Assembly (NCBI RefSeq): GCF_021272385.1
Contig: NZ_JAJSDZ010000010.1
Coordinates: 1,240,001 to 1,304,000, forward strand
Reading direction: 5' to 3'
DNA length: 64,000 bases
From: Vibrio salinus
GTDB lineage: Bacteria > Pseudomonadota > Gammaproteobacteria > Enterobacterales > Vibrionaceae
Of the stretch, positions 8,829 through 17,978 are shown piece by piece; within the stretch, counting starts at the first letter, position 1, and each line of letters begins with the position of its first letter. Below the pieces are notes generated by a model that did no database searches, was not told the origin of the DNA, and saw only the letters and a list, made by a program, of their open reading frames with translations. Made by a program: the position numbers and the translations under genes.

Positions 8829-9776
8829 TTACTTATCCCTTAGTAATAACCTAAGAGCATTATCGACAATACCAGCCGAATCAATTTCATGATGTGCCCG
8901 CATGGATTTCCGGTCTGCAGCTAATGCATACCCCCCATCATCAATACCAAGACGTTTCAGATGGGTTGAAAGTCCATACTCAGCAATCACTTCTGATATA
9001 ACTGTACCAAGACCGCCATTGACATTATGTTCTTCAGCTGTAATTACGTATGACATACCAGACAGATATTCAGCTAATTTATCTCGATCCAACGGACGAA
9101 ACGAAGCAATAGATAGTACCTTGGCACTAATACCACGAGACTTCAGTTGCTCTGCCGCCGAAACAACTTCATACGTTGTTGACCCCATTCCAATTAAAAC
9201 AATATCAGCTCCTTCTGTTATAAAATCTATATCGCCAGGAACAAAGGTATAATCATCATTAAATAGTTCAGGAAGTGCTTTACCGTCCATACGTATATAC
9301 ACTGGTCCTTCTTTTTCTATCGCATAATCAATGATCTGACGACATTGCATAGGTGTTGCCGGAGCATATATTTCGATATTACCAAATCCGCGAACCACGG
9401 AAATATCATCAATGCTGTGGTGTGTACTTGCCAGAGGACCATAACTGGCTCCGGAATTCAGACCAAACAACTTAACATTGGTGTTGTTGTAACACACATC
9501 GACTTTCACCTGCTCATTCGAACGGGAGATAAGAAAAGGTGCCGCATTGCAGGTCACTGCAACTTTCCCGCCCAGCGCTAATCCGGCTGCAGTTCCCACC
9601 ATAGTCTGTTCGGCAATACCCACATTGACTAAACGGCCGGGAAATTCTTTGATAAACGGAGCAATCTTAGCCGTTGATGTCGAATCCGCCACAACAGGAA
9701 CTAAATCAATGCCCCGGTTCACTGCTGAAATGAAACGCTCAACCATAATATTTGCAAAATGCTCGGTATTACTCAT
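8829..9776 (-). CDS. split transketolase 1, C-terminal (pyrimidine-binding) subunit
   Basis: A 315-residue protein with the transketolase Pyr domain and C-terminal domain. The conserved GIAEQ motif places the catalytic glutamate at Glu56, which activates thiamine diphosphate; STHHSIDD and EEHNVNGGLG are further family motifs. Together with the N subunit it makes one complete transketolase. The start lies within the end of the N-subunit gene (shared ATGAGTAA, eight bases), so the two subunits are translationally coupled. A close paralogue with the same overlap is at 24890-25828. Split transketolases occur in archaea, Firmicutes and in dedicated sugar pathways, for example AptAB acting on apulose-4-phosphate; this assignment of substrate is only a possibility. 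Confidence 0.92.
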   Translation of the reverse strand: MSNTEHFANIMVERFISAVNRGIDLVPVVADSTSTAKIAPFIKEFPGRLVNVGIAEQTMVGTAAGLALGGKVAVTCNAAPFLISRSNEQVKVDVCYNNTNVKLFGLNSGASYGPLASTHHSIDDISVVRGFGNIEIYAPATPMQCRQIIDYAIEKEGPVYIRMDGKALPELFNDDYTFVPGDIDFITEGADIVLIGMGSTTYEVVSAAEQLKSRGISAKVLSIASFRPLDRDKLAEYLSGMSYVITAEEHNVNGGLGTVISEVIAEYGLSTHLKRLGIDDGGYALAADRKSMRAHHEIDSAGIVDNALRLLLRDK

Positions 9777-10599
9777 GATTCAGTTCCTCCAACGCTAATG
9801 TTACTTCGTCCCCTTTCGGAACTCTGTGATGCCATTCCGGACGTCCCTGAATAAATGAAATTCCAGCTCCTTTTATTGTGTTTGCGATCACAACATTTGG
9901 TTTACCATTAAATGTTAACGTCTCTAATGTATTCACAACCGACATGACATCGTTACCGTTGCACTGAGATACCTCCAGACCAAACGCTTTCCATTTTTCA
10001 TCCAGCGGATCGGTATTCATAATGTCTTTTGTAAAACCGGCAAGCTGAAGTTGATTTTTATCATTAATAATAATCAGGTTATCCAGATGATAATGCGCTG
10101 CAACCAGCGCCGCTTCCCAGTTACTTCCCTCGGCAAGTTCACCATCGCCGGTCAACACGTATATTTTCCGCTTACTACCATTTTTCTTTGCAGCTATTGC
10201 CAGTCCGACGGCAACCGGCAAACCATGCCCCAAAGCCCCGGTGTTCAACTCAACTCCAGGCGTCTTCTGTCTGACCGGGTGACCCGGCAGTTTAGAGTTT
10301 GAATGCTGATACGATGGCAACCAGTCTTCCGGAATGTATCCTGCCTCAGCAAGGCAACAATAATATCCTCCGGCACCATGTCCTTTTGACTGGATGTATA
10401 CATCTCTTTCCGGATCATCAAGTCGGTCTGGAGAACAATCCAAAACCCGGAAATATAAAGATGTAAGCACTTCGACCTGAGACAAATCGGCTCCCGTATG
10501 ACCACCCGCCGGGCTTTCGGAATTTAAAACCACAATTCTTTTACGAATATCATTGGCTTTTTCTCTCAGCTCATTGATCGATAAACGATAAGGATTCAT
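9769..10599 (-). CDS. split transketolase 1, N-terminal (thiamine diphosphate-binding) subunit
   Basis: A 276-residue transketolase N domain. The thiamine diphosphate/Mg motif runs from GDGELAEGSNWEA (151-163) to IINDKNQ (about 178-184), and SKGH, GHPVR and GALGHGL are also typical. I start it at the ATG at 10599, not at the upstream in-frame ATG: GGAGG is seven bases away, the paralogue begins the same way (MNPY), and the upstream stretch holds the operator palindrome. It transfers two-carbon ketol units between sugar phosphates together with the adjacent C subunit. Confidence 0.92.
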   Translation of the reverse strand: MNPYRLSINELREKANDIRKRIVVLNSESPAGGHTGADLSQVEVLTSLYFRVLDCSPDRLDDPERDVYIQSKGHGAGGYYCCLAEAGYIPEDWLPSYQHSNSKLPGHPVRQKTPGVELNTGALGHGLPVAVGLAIAAKKNGSKRKIYVLTGDGELAEGSNWEAALVAAHYHLDNLIIINDKNQLQLAGFTKDIMNTDPLDEKWKAFGLEVSQCNGNDVMSVVNTLETLTFNGKPNVVIANTIKGAGISFIQGRPEWHHRVPKGDEVTLALEELNHE

Positions 10600-10606
10600 A
10601 CAAACC

Positions 10607-10637
10607 TCCAATATATTCAAATACGAATATATATTCA
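10607..10637. promoter_or_regulatory. operator palindrome upstream of split transketolase 1
   Basis: GAATATATATTC at 10625-10636 is a perfect 12 bp palindrome 25 bases ahead of the transketolase start. A partial copy ending ATATATTC lies exactly 18 bp nearer the gene (10607-10618) and runs into the ribosome site. Identical or one-mismatch palindromes precede five other units of the island. The partner is probably the SorC-family protein at 23721-24665 (inference). Confidence 0.75.
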
Positions 10638-10701
10638 TTTAAATCAAAAAAATTATTTCTATAACCCTACTACTCTTTAAAAATCTATTATCTGAACACC
10701 T

Positions 10702-11775
10702 CTAACTAACTGATTTTTGAGATGTTATTGCGGCTTTATACTGCATTCTACTCTGCATTTGATCGATAATGACAGCAACAATAATAACAATCCCTTTAAT
10801 AACCATTTGCCAGAACTCGCTGACACCCATCATGACAAGCCCATCGGCTAAAATACCAATGACGAATGCCCCGATTAACGTCCCGGTGACTGTACCACGA
10901 CCGCCTGCCAAAGAGGTCCCTCCAAGAACAACTGCAGCAATCGCATTCATTTCAAATGCCGTCCCGGTTGCCGGATGACTTGCTACAAGTTGTGACGTCA
11001 CAACAATTCCTGCAATAGCTGCACATAAGCCCGAAATGGTATAGACCCATATTTTGACATTTTGAACTTTTACACCGGATAGCTCTGCAGCTTTCTCGTT
11101 ATCGCCAATTGCATAAACATGACGCCCGAATGGTAATTTCTTAGCCACATAAGCAATTACTCCTGCAACGATAAACATTAACCAAATCGCATAGGGGACA
11201 CCAAGAAATGTACCAGAGCCAATTAAATCAAAGCCCGTATTTCCCAGTTGAGGATTCCCCTGAAGTCCGGGAAACGTCTCTCCATCTGATAACAACATCG
11301 CAGCACCACGAATAACATACATGCTGCCCAGTGTGCATATGAACGGAGCAACATTATACCGGGTGATAATGAAGCCATTTGCTGCCCCTATGAGAGCTCC
11401 AATGACCAATACTACCGGAATAATGACCCATACACTGGGGAAAATAGCAATGCCCAAAAACGGAAGAACAATCCCTTTGGCTATCATAAATCCAGCCACC
11501 ATACCACAGAAACCTAAAGTAGCACCGATAGATAAATCGATTCCTGCCGTAATAATAACGAAGGTAATTCCGAGCGCCAGAAATGCATTAATAGAGATGT
11601 GTTTAACCATGATGATTAAACTGGCTGGAGCCAGAAACCCATCTACCATAAAAGAAAAAAAACCTAATATGATAAATAACGCAATAAACGTTCTGAGTTT
11701 TAGCAACAGCAAACCAACACTGGCAGTGTTTACCTGCGCTTCCGGCATAGTATTCTCAATCACTTTTGTTTTCAT
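10702..11775 (-). CDS. ribose-type sugar ABC transporter permease (system 1)
   Basis: A 357-residue BPD_transp_2/RbsC-type permease with about ten hydrophobic segments. It has AGIDLSIGATLGFCG near residue 80 and VVLGGTSLAGGRGTVTGT near residue 285. It forms the inner-membrane channel with the adjacent tandem ATPase. It lies two bases after the ATPase gene, in the order binding protein, DUF2291 lipoprotein, ATPase, permease, all on the minus strand under one operator. The transketolase 1 genes follow in the same direction with their own operator. Confidence 0.92.
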   Translation of the reverse strand: MKTKVIENTMPEAQVNTASVGLLLLKLRTFIALFIILGFFSFMVDGFLAPASLIIMVKHISINAFLALGITFVIITAGIDLSIGATLGFCGMVAGFMIAKGIVLPFLGIAIFPSVWVIIPVVLVIGALIGAANGFIITRYNVAPFICTLGSMYVIRGAAMLLSDGETFPGLQGNPQLGNTGFDLIGSGTFLGVPYAIWLMFIVAGVIAYVAKKLPFGRHVYAIGDNEKAAELSGVKVQNVKIWVYTISGLCAAIAGIVVTSQLVASHPATGTAFEMNAIAAVVLGGTSLAGGRGTVTGTLIGAFVIGILADGLVMMGVSEFWQMVIKGIVIIVAVIIDQMQSRMQYKAAITSQKSVS

Positions 11776-11777
11776 AA

Positions 11778-13295
11778 TTAAAACCCTTTAGCACTGGCTA
11801 AAACCAACTCTTCTTCTGATGTATTTTTCCTAGCCACATCGGCAGTTAACTTTCCATTTGACATCACCAGAATTCGATCTGATACCGCCATGATTTCTTT
11901 AAGATCAGAAGTAGAAAACAGTATTCCTATACCTTGTTCAGATAACTTAACCATCATTTCAAACACATCCCCCTTGGCACCGACATCGATACCCCGGGTT
12001 GGCTCATCCAGCAACAAAACTTTTGGTCCTGTTAGCAAAGAGCGTCCTATGACAACCTTCTGTTGATTGCCGCCACTCAGGGCCTGGATCTCAACATTCG
12101 GACTCGAAACTTTAATGGATAAATTTTGAATGGCATCGTCAACTGCCTGCTTCTCACTTTCGGGAGAAATAACCCACCCCTTTAAACGTTTCCAAAGACT
12201 GGATATGGTTAAATTTGAAGCCACTGAACTGACAGGGAATATACCCGATTGTTTTCGATCTTCGGGTACCAGACCAATCCCCATTTTAATTCTGTCAGGC
12301 GTTTTCGTTGTAGACTGAATAATTTTTCCATTTAGTGAAAACCGACCGGAATACGTAGCTTTACCGACCAAACATTCAAACAGCTCGGTCCTTCCGGCTC
12401 CCATTAATCCATAGATACCAACAATTTCCCCTTCCCGGACACAAAAAGAAACATCATCTACGGCTTTGACTTCTGATTCTGTAATATAAGAAATGCCCTC
12501 CGCTTCCAACATTTTCAAACCGTAATGCCTTTCTTCTGGCAAAAAATCGGTTACCGGATCACTACCCAGCATTTCTCTTACAATCCATGGCACGTCAATA
12601 TCTTTTACTGATGCCTCACACTGGAATTTACCATCTCGCAAAATAGTAATGTATGTACCTATCTCCATTAGCTCTTCAAGACGATGAGAAATATAAATAA
12701 TAGAGACCCCCTGAGACGTCAAATCTCTGATAACATCAAATAAGATTTCAACTTCTGTTTTACTCAGGGCTGATGTGGGCTCATCTAGAATTAATACATC
12801 CACATCACCTGAAAGTGCTTTCGCAATTTCGATAAGTTGCTTTTGACCGACTTTCAGATTTGATATCAGCTCATTAGGATCAATATCCTGTTTCAGTCTC
12901 TTCAGTAGTTTCCGTGTTGCCTCATTTTGAGATTCATTATCAATAGGTGACATCCCTGCCTGAATTTCGCGACCAAGAAATACATTTTCGGCAACAGTTA
13001 AGTTTTCTGAAAGATTAAGCTCCTGATGAACCATACCAATGCCGTACTCTGCAGCGCTTCTCGTGCTATCGATAATGACAGGTTCATCACGAATAAATAA
13101 CTGACCTTCTGTTGGCTGCTGAACGCCGGCCAAAATTTTCATTAACGTTGATTTCCCTGCACCATTCTCCCCAATAATGACATTAACAGCCCCCTGATAA
13201 ACATTGTATGAAACATCATCAAGAGCCTTTGTACCAGGGAAAATCATCGAGATATTCTTTGCCTTAATGATAATGTTTCTGTCATCTTCATTCAT
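11778..13295 (-). CDS. ribose-type sugar ABC transporter tandem ATPase (system 1)
   Basis: RbsA/MglA-type fused ATPase of about 505 residues. The first half has IIGENGAGKST, MVHQELNLSENLTV and LILDEPTSALSKTE. The second has GLMGAGRTELFE, LVPEDRKQSGIF, LSGGNQQKV and LLDEPTRGIDVGA. I prefer the ATG at 13295, whose AAGG stands eight bases upstream, over the GTG at 13304 that would overlap the lipoprotein gene. It powers uptake of the sugar or polyol bound by the protein at 13947-14882. Confidence 0.93.
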   Translation of the reverse strand: MNEDDRNIIIKAKNISMIFPGTKALDDVSYNVYQGAVNVIIGENGAGKSTLMKILAGVQQPTEGQLFIRDEPVIIDSTRSAAEYGIGMVHQELNLSENLTVAENVFLGREIQAGMSPIDNESQNEATRKLLKRLKQDIDPNELISNLKVGQKQLIEIAKALSGDVDVLILDEPTSALSKTEVEILFDVIRDLTSQGVSIIYISHRLEELMEIGTYITILRDGKFQCEASVKDIDVPWIVREMLGSDPVTDFLPEERHYGLKMLEAEGISYITESEVKAVDDVSFCVREGEIVGIYGLMGAGRTELFECLVGKATYSGRFSLNGKIIQSTTKTPDRIKMGIGLVPEDRKQSGIFPVSSVASNLTISSLWKRLKGWVISPESEKQAVDDAIQNLSIKVSSPNVEIQALSGGNQQKVVIGRSLLTGPKVLLLDEPTRGIDVGAKGDVFEMMVKLSEQGIGILFSTSDLKEIMAVSDRILVMSNGKLTADVARKNTSEEELVLASAKGF

Positions 13296-13300
13296 CACCA

Positions 13301-13879
13301 TCACCTTTTGGTTATTTTCAGTGGAATCACGTCAGTAATGGAATTTCCTTTATACGTCACAGCCGCAAGTACATCGACTTTTGAGCCCTTCCATGAAGAA
13401 TCAGGTCGGGTAAAGTTAGCCATAGCTTTCTTATTTAATTCCTTTGATAGCCGGGCAAATTGCACCTGGTTTTTGAAATCATCAAAATTAATAAAACTTG
13501 ATGCATCTCTGACGGAATTTCCCCTGACAATGGGGCCAATCTGCAAGACAATATTTTTCTGTCCCGATACAACATCCATCGTTGCTCTCATACTGCTATC
13601 GTCAACAGAGTTTACAATTCCCTGAAAAGAAACGAACTGGCTTTTACGGTCACTGACGCTGTCTAAATTCTTCGAATGACCGTTTGCTTCCTTAATGATA
13701 TCCCCCCAGAATCTGTCCGCGAGTTGCTTAGGTGACATGTTTTTTATCGAATGTGCTTCTTCGGCAGTCATTGGAATAATAGGGTTACCATTATCATCAA
13801 GTTTAACAACATCACATCCGGTCAGAATGAGTCCCACAAAAACACTCAGCAGTAAATTAGAAAAATAATATGGTTTCAT
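13301..13879 (-). CDS. DUF2291-like lipoprotein of a sugar ABC operon
   Basis: A 192-residue exported lipoprotein. A lysine near the N-terminus, a hydrophobic segment and the lipobox LTGC give a mature N-terminal Cys at about residue 21. The remainder (QLADRFWGDIIKEA, VVSGQKNIVLQIGPIVRGNSVRDA, FINFDDFKNQVQFARLSKELN) matches what I know of the DUF2291 family, which sits in ribose-like ABC operons such as the rhizobial erythritol locus. No function is established. The ATG at 13879 with AAGGA eight bases upstream is chosen over a longer frame without a signal. It lies between the binding protein and the ATPase, so it likely helps substrate delivery at the periplasmic side of the membrane. Confidence 0.8.
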   Translation of the reverse strand: MKPYYFSNLLLSVFVGLILTGCDVVKLDDNGNPIIPMTAEEAHSIKNMSPKQLADRFWGDIIKEANGHSKNLDSVSDRKSQFVSFQGIVNSVDDSSMRATMDVVSGQKNIVLQIGPIVRGNSVRDASSFINFDDFKNQVQFARLSKELNKKAMANFTRPDSSWKGSKVDVLAAVTYKGNSITDVIPLKITKR

Positions 13880-13946
13880 TACTGGTTTCCTTTCATTCAC
13901 ATAATGTGTCTCACAGGAGCTGAGCTTAAAGCTCAGCTCCAATCAA

Positions 13947-14882
13947 TTACTGAAGTGCAAAGGTATCGAGTTTTTTAGCATTATTTTTATCAATTAAAAT
14001 ACAATCGATAAGTTGTTTTTCATCAACGCCGGTACTGCCTGTTTTAATGTATTTATCCGCTTGCTCTACCGCCATTTGAGCCTGTTCCCATGCAGGTTGT
14101 AATACTGTCGCTTTAATATTGCTATTAGCGATAATTGAATCCCGGACATAATCACTACCATCAAATCCGACGACAACAATATCTGACCGTCCAGCCGCTT
14201 TCAGAGCCGCTTCTGCTCCTAAAGCCATTGTATCATTCCCGGAAATAACGCCTTTGATGTCGGGATGAGTTTGCAGGATAGATTCCATACGGGTAAAGGC
14301 TTCCGTCTGGCTCCAGTTGGCGGTTTGCTGAGCTACCATTTTCATATCGGTGTAATCATCAATAACATCGTGGTAACCCTGAGACCGGACGTGGGCATTG
14401 GTGTCAGATTCAATACCAAGCAATTCAACATATTTGCCTTTGCCATTCATCAGTTCGACAAATTTTTCAGCACCTAACTGAGCACCCTGATAGTTATTAG
14501 AAACAATTTGAGAAATAGCGACACCAGTTTTGTTGATCTCCCGATCAATTAAGAAGGAAGGAACGCCTGCTTTTTTGGCCTTCTCAACAGCACCTATCGT
14601 TACATCAGAACCAGCATTATCAATAATAATGGCCTTCGCTTTCCTGGCTATAGCAGTTGATATAAGTTGATCCTGCTTATTGGCATCATCATCGTGTGAA
14701 GCAACCAATGTCGTATACCCTAATTCTTCAGCTTTCTCTTTTGCCCCCATAGCTTCAGCTTTAAAGAATGGGTTATCATGAGAAGGTGTTATAATTGCTA
14801 TTAAGCCATTGTCTGCAAAGGATAATCCTGAAAATACGGACATGGCAATCAGTGCACTGAACGATAGAAATTTATTTTTCAT
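13947..14882 (-). CDS. ribose-type periplasmic substrate-binding protein (system 1)
   Basis: A 311-residue Peripla_BP_4 protein with an N-terminal signal peptide ending near SFADNG. It begins IAIITPSHDNPFFKAEAMGAKEKAEELGY, and carries IDNAGSD, FLIDREIN, GNDTMALGAEAAL and VVGFDGSDYVRDSI, typical of ribose/allose-type binding proteins. The ATG at 14882 has AGGGTGA about seven bases upstream; a GTG three codons earlier is also open. First gene of transporter operon 1, only 11 bases after an operator palindrome. The ligand cannot be read from sequence; the setting suggests a polyol or unusual pentose/tetrose. Confidence 0.9.
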   Translation of the reverse strand: MKNKFLSFSALIAMSVFSGLSFADNGLIAIITPSHDNPFFKAEAMGAKEKAEELGYTTLVASHDDDANKQDQLISTAIARKAKAIIIDNAGSDVTIGAVEKAKKAGVPSFLIDREINKTGVAISQIVSNNYQGAQLGAEKFVELMNGKGKYVELLGIESDTNAHVRSQGYHDVIDDYTDMKMVAQQTANWSQTEAFTRMESILQTHPDIKGVISGNDTMALGAEAALKAAGRSDIVVVGFDGSDYVRDSIIANSNIKATVLQPAWEQAQMAVEQADKYIKTGSTGVDEKQLIDCILIDKNNAKKLDTFALQ

Positions 14883-14893
14883 TATTGTCACCC

Positions 14894-14924
14894 TGAATAT
14901 ATATTCACGTTACGTTATTTATTC
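14894..14924. promoter_or_regulatory. operator palindrome of transporter operon 1
   Basis: TGAATATATATTCA at 14894-14907 is a perfect 14 bp palindrome, with a degenerate copy (CGTTATTTATTC, 14913-14924) exactly 18 bp further upstream. It lies between promoter and start codon, where a bound repressor would block transcription. It matches the sites ahead of the kinase, both transketolases and transporter 2. Confidence 0.8.
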
Positions 14925-14977
14925 ATTAGTAAATTTAGTAATGAATAAAAAAACTGTCCAGCACTAACTGAACAAAA

Positions 14978-14993
14978 TCTGAGCACTATCACA
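14978..14993. promoter_or_regulatory. possible CRP site upstream of transporter operon 1
   Basis: TCTGAGCACTATCACA fits the TGTGA-N6-TCACA consensus at nine of ten half-site positions. It is 71 bases upstream of the operator. Catabolite control of a sugar island is expected, but short matches in AT-rich DNA are common. The rest of 14925-15177 shows no gene; the longest start-to-stop stretch seen is 18 codons from 15079. Confidence 0.4.
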
Positions 14994-15177
14994 ATTGGTG
15001 ACTATTCCCGTATAAGAATTAAGATATGATGCATAGTTCAAAAATCTAATGACTGCATAAAGAAGGAACTATCAAGCTATGAAAATTGAAACCTTTACCC
15101 CTGAATTCTTGCTTCAACTTATCAGACATTTTGAATAATGATTATATAAAAAAGCAGTTCGTAGACTTCCTCATATA

Positions 15178-15221
15178 AAATAAAACCATATAAAATCCGT
15201 ATCAAATCGAATTTTATATGG
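15178..15221 (-). terminator. terminator of the FGGY kinase-SDR operon
   Basis: On the minus strand a 14 bp stem (CCATATAAAATTCG with CGGATTTTATATGG, one U-G wobble) is followed by TTTTATTT. It stands 33 bases after the SDR stop and separates that operon from transporter operon 1. Confidence 0.8.
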
Positions 15222-15253
15222 CAAAATATATGTTATTTACAAATAAAATAAAT

Positions 15254-16039
15254 TTACCAGCAGACAAATCCACCATCAGCAACCAGATTTACTCCTGTAC
15301 AAAAAGAAGCTGCATCACTGGCGAGGAAGATTGCAGGCCCGGCCATTTCTTTAGGTGCAGCCATTCTGTGCATCGGTGTTTGATCTTCAAATTCTTTCGT
15401 TTGATGAACCATCTCCGGTCTTGTATTCATAGGAGTTGCCGTATATCCGGGACTTATCGTATTTACCCGGATATTTTTACTGGCCCATTCCATTGCCAGG
15501 CTTTTAGATAAATGAATAACTCCTGCTTTCGCACTGTTGTAATGCGCCTGATCCAAGCCCCGGTTAATAATCATGCCCGACATAGAACCAATATTGACAA
15601 TTGAACCTCCGCCCGTTTCAAGCATAACTTCGGCTTCTGCCCGGCATGAATTCCAGACTCCAGTCAAGTTTATATCCATCAACTGTTGCCATTGGTCTTC
15701 CGGCATTTCCAAAGCCGGATTTGCGTTAGCAATACCAGCAGCATTAACCGCCACATCTAAACGACCAAACACACTCTTAGCTTTCGCTACTCCTTCTTTT
15801 AGATCAGAAAAATTTCTCACGTCCCCGGTAAATGGTATCGCTTCTCCATTTAGACTTTGAATTGTTTCCACTGTTTTCGTCAACCCTCCATCATCACGGA
15901 GATCAAAACATACAACTTTTGCACCGGCTGTCGCTAAGGAACAAGCAACAACCTGGCCAATACCACTTCCGGACCCAGTCACAAAAGCAACCCGGTCTTT
16001 TAAACTAAAAATATCCTGAGCAAACGTTTTCGATATCAT
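15254..16039 (-). CDS. short-chain dehydrogenase/reductase, probable polyol dehydrogenase (SDR 1)
   Basis: A 261-residue classical SDR. The nucleotide-binding motif is VTGSGSGIG near residue 20, with VNAAGIAN, the catalytic Ser in NIGSMSG, and Tyr/Lys in HYNSAKAG. The acidic FDLRDDGG segment after the second strand points to NAD. Its look (SMSGMIINRGLDQAHYNSAKAG and the RVNTISPGYTATPMN tail) is that of sorbitol/arabinitol/threitol-type dehydrogenases, which oxidise a polyol to a ketose. AGGAG lies eight bases before the ATG. It follows the FGGY kinase by 114 bp on the same strand, fitting oxidation followed by phosphorylation. Confidence 0.85.
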   Translation of the reverse strand: MISKTFAQDIFSLKDRVAFVTGSGSGIGQVVACSLATAGAKVVCFDLRDDGGLTKTVETIQSLNGEAIPFTGDVRNFSDLKEGVAKAKSVFGRLDVAVNAAGIANANPALEMPEDQWQQLMDINLTGVWNSCRAEAEVMLETGGGSIVNIGSMSGMIINRGLDQAHYNSAKAGVIHLSKSLAMEWASKNIRVNTISPGYTATPMNTRPEMVHQTKEFEDQTPMHRMAAPKEMAGPAIFLASDAASFCTGVNLVADGGFVCW

Positions 16040-16153
16040 TACACAACTCCTATCCTTATTTAAACCTTTTAAATTTAAATGGTTAATATTATTTTCATAC
16101 GTTTTACGGATTATTAATTTGACGAATAATGAATATGAATTTACCTATTTTTG

Positions 16154-17650
16154 TCATTTACTAAGCGTATTTTTCAAAACAGAACGCCATTCCGCCCAAC
16201 GTTTTTGTAAGCGTTCATGTCTTTCCATATTCGGTTTAAACTCAAAATGATTTGAGACAGAATTTCTGGCAATTTCAAATTGTTGTTCGGATATGGCTTT
16301 TAATGCTAAAAGTGCCGCTCCGATAGCAGACAACTCAGTAACATTACTACGTAGGACACTAACACCCAGTAAGTCAGCCTGATACTGCATTAACCAATCA
16401 TTTTTAGTTGGTCCACCATCAACCATTAAGCTTATAAATTCAAAGTCAGAATGTTGCTTCATCGCTGTGATTACATCGGCAATCTGGTAGGTAATCGCCT
16501 CCAGTGAAGCTCTGATCAGATGTGCACGTTCTACTCCCCTGCTTAATCCTGTAATCACACCTCTGGCGCTATCATCCCACCATGGAGCCCCCAGACCGGT
16601 CAGAGCAGGAATAAAATAAACGCCCAAAGTGCTTTCAACACTGGCAGGTAATGAATTCAACTGTTCACTAAGCTCTTGTTTTGAAATGGAATCTAAACCT
16701 GTAACTTCAGTCATCCAAGCAACGCCATCACCAGTATGAGGAATATTTCCTTCTAAGCCATAAATAACGGAATGCCCATCGTGCCAGGCAATCGTACTAG
16801 CAAGCGACTTAATATTTGAACAAACATTTGTGACTGGTGCCATAACCGATGATCCGGTTCCATAAGTGGCTTTCACACATCCCATTTCACCAAATCGATG
16901 CCCAAACAATGCAGCATGAGAATCACCGATCATTGACAAAATAGGAATACCATCAGGAATGTTCTCATTTCCGTTTGTATAGCCAAAAATACCACTTGAT
17001 GGCTTAATACCGGGCAAAGAACTTTCTGGAATACCAAAAACTTTAATTAATTCTGTATCCCAATGATGAGTGTGAATATTTAGCAATTGGGTTCTGGATG
17101 CATTAGAGTAATCGCATGAGAATTCTTTCCCACCGGTTAGATTCCATAGTAACCATGAATCAACCGTTCCAAGGCAGATATCACCATTTTTCGCCAGTTC
17201 GACACCATTTGGTACTGATTCTAAAAGCCATTTGAATTTTGAAGCAGAAAATAAAGGTGCAACAGGTAATCCGGTGATGCTTCTAATTTTTTCAGATAGA
17301 TTATCTCTTCTTAGGCTTTCGCAAAATTCAGCGGTTCTTGAGCATTGCCATGTAATTGCAGCATTTAACGGTTCTCCATTAGAACGATACCATCCAACGG
17401 CAGTTTCTCGTTGAACACTTATGGCCAATCCAGCAATTCTTTCCGGCTCAATATCTGAGATCACTTTTGAAATAACAGAATAAGAAGCATTAATAAGTAA
17501 ACGAGCATCTTGTTCAACCCATCCTTCATTGGGCGTCAATATTGATAAAGGCAAAGAATGACTTGTAATGATATTACCTTCAAAATCTATCGCCATCGCT
17601 TTTGCGTTACTCGTACCTTCATCTAATGCAATAATTATATCTTTATCCAT
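16154..17650 (-). CDS. FGGY-family carbohydrate kinase
   Basis: A 498-residue kinase with two actin-like domains, the usual FGGY length. ALDEGTSNAKA is the N-terminal phosphate motif, QRETAVGW and AAITWQCSRT the sugar-binding segment, and MIGDSHAALFGHR, YGTGSSVMAP and VDGGPTKNDWLMQ the ATP-site segments. It phosphorylates a ketose or polyol in the cytoplasm. It is glycerol-kinase/EryA/apulose-kinase-like rather than a clear XylB or AraB. AGGGG stands upstream of the ATG, and an operator palindrome 28 bases away. It is first in an operon with SDR 1 and divergent from SDR 2. Confidence 0.88.
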   Translation of the reverse strand: MDKDIIIALDEGTSNAKAMAIDFEGNIITSHSLPLSILTPNEGWVEQDARLLINASYSVISKVISDIEPERIAGLAISVQRETAVGWYRSNGEPLNAAITWQCSRTAEFCESLRRDNLSEKIRSITGLPVAPLFSASKFKWLLESVPNGVELAKNGDICLGTVDSWLLWNLTGGKEFSCDYSNASRTQLLNIHTHHWDTELIKVFGIPESSLPGIKPSSGIFGYTNGNENIPDGIPILSMIGDSHAALFGHRFGEMGCVKATYGTGSSVMAPVTNVCSNIKSLASTIAWHDGHSVIYGLEGNIPHTGDGVAWMTEVTGLDSISKQELSEQLNSLPASVESTLGVYFIPALTGLGAPWWDDSARGVITGLSRGVERAHLIRASLEAITYQIADVITAMKQHSDFEFISLMVDGGPTKNDWLMQYQADLLGVSVLRSNVTELSAIGAALLALKAISEQQFEIARNSVSNHFEFKPNMERHERLQKRWAEWRSVLKNTLSK

Positions 17651-17677
17651 GCTAGACCCCTGAACTTAATCTGAGTT

Positions 17678-17708
17678 TGAATATATATTCATAAACGAAT
17701 TCTTATTC
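17678..17708. promoter_or_regulatory. operator palindrome of the FGGY kinase operon
   Basis: TGAATATATATTCA at 17678-17691, perfect, 28 bases before the kinase start, with a second copy GAATTCTTATTC (nine of twelve matches) exactly 18 bp upstream at 17697-17708. Confidence 0.8.
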
Positions 17709-17773
17709 CAGAGTGTACAATAAGCAATCAAAGACAACCAGTTTAGAGTACAATTTTTGAGCGTATACTCACA

Positions 17774-17787
17774 TTTGAGGGGAAATT
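17774..17787. repeat. 14 bp intergenic direct repeat, copy 1
   Basis: TTTGAGGGGAAATT occurs here and again, identical, at 23519-23532, each time upstream of an operator-bearing promoter of the island. A related stretch (GAGTACAATTTTTGAG) lies just to the left here and a counterpart (GAGTTCAATTTTGAG) overlaps copy 2. G-rich runs are rare in these AT-rich gaps, so the match is notable. Function unknown. Confidence 0.5.
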
Positions 17788-17978
17788 AAAAACAAAATAT
17801 TTTTATAATTGCTCAAATACCAATAGATAAAATTAATATCGACGTTTAAGCAATAACAAATTAATCAAAAAATCGTTATATTAAATTATTATATAAAAAT
17901 AAAAAATCTTCTTAAAAAGAAAATTTTATTTTTTGAGAATTAAAAATGTGAGTTAAATCTATATTCCCTCAATAAACT

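Noticed and set aside
15079..15138. 18-codon reading frame starting ATGAAAATTGAAACC as a remnant of a transposase
   Set aside because: Too short, and no terminal repeats or further transposase-like sequence around it.
16123..16142. GAATAATGAATATGAATTT ahead of SDR 1 as a seventh operator
   Set aside because: It is a set of direct half-site repeats rather than a palindrome; in AT-rich DNA this is weak, and SDR 1 is probably read from the kinase promoter.
17945..17960. TGTGAGTTAAATCTAT as a CRP site
   Set aside because: Only the left half fits the consensus; the neighbouring site at 17979 is clearly better.
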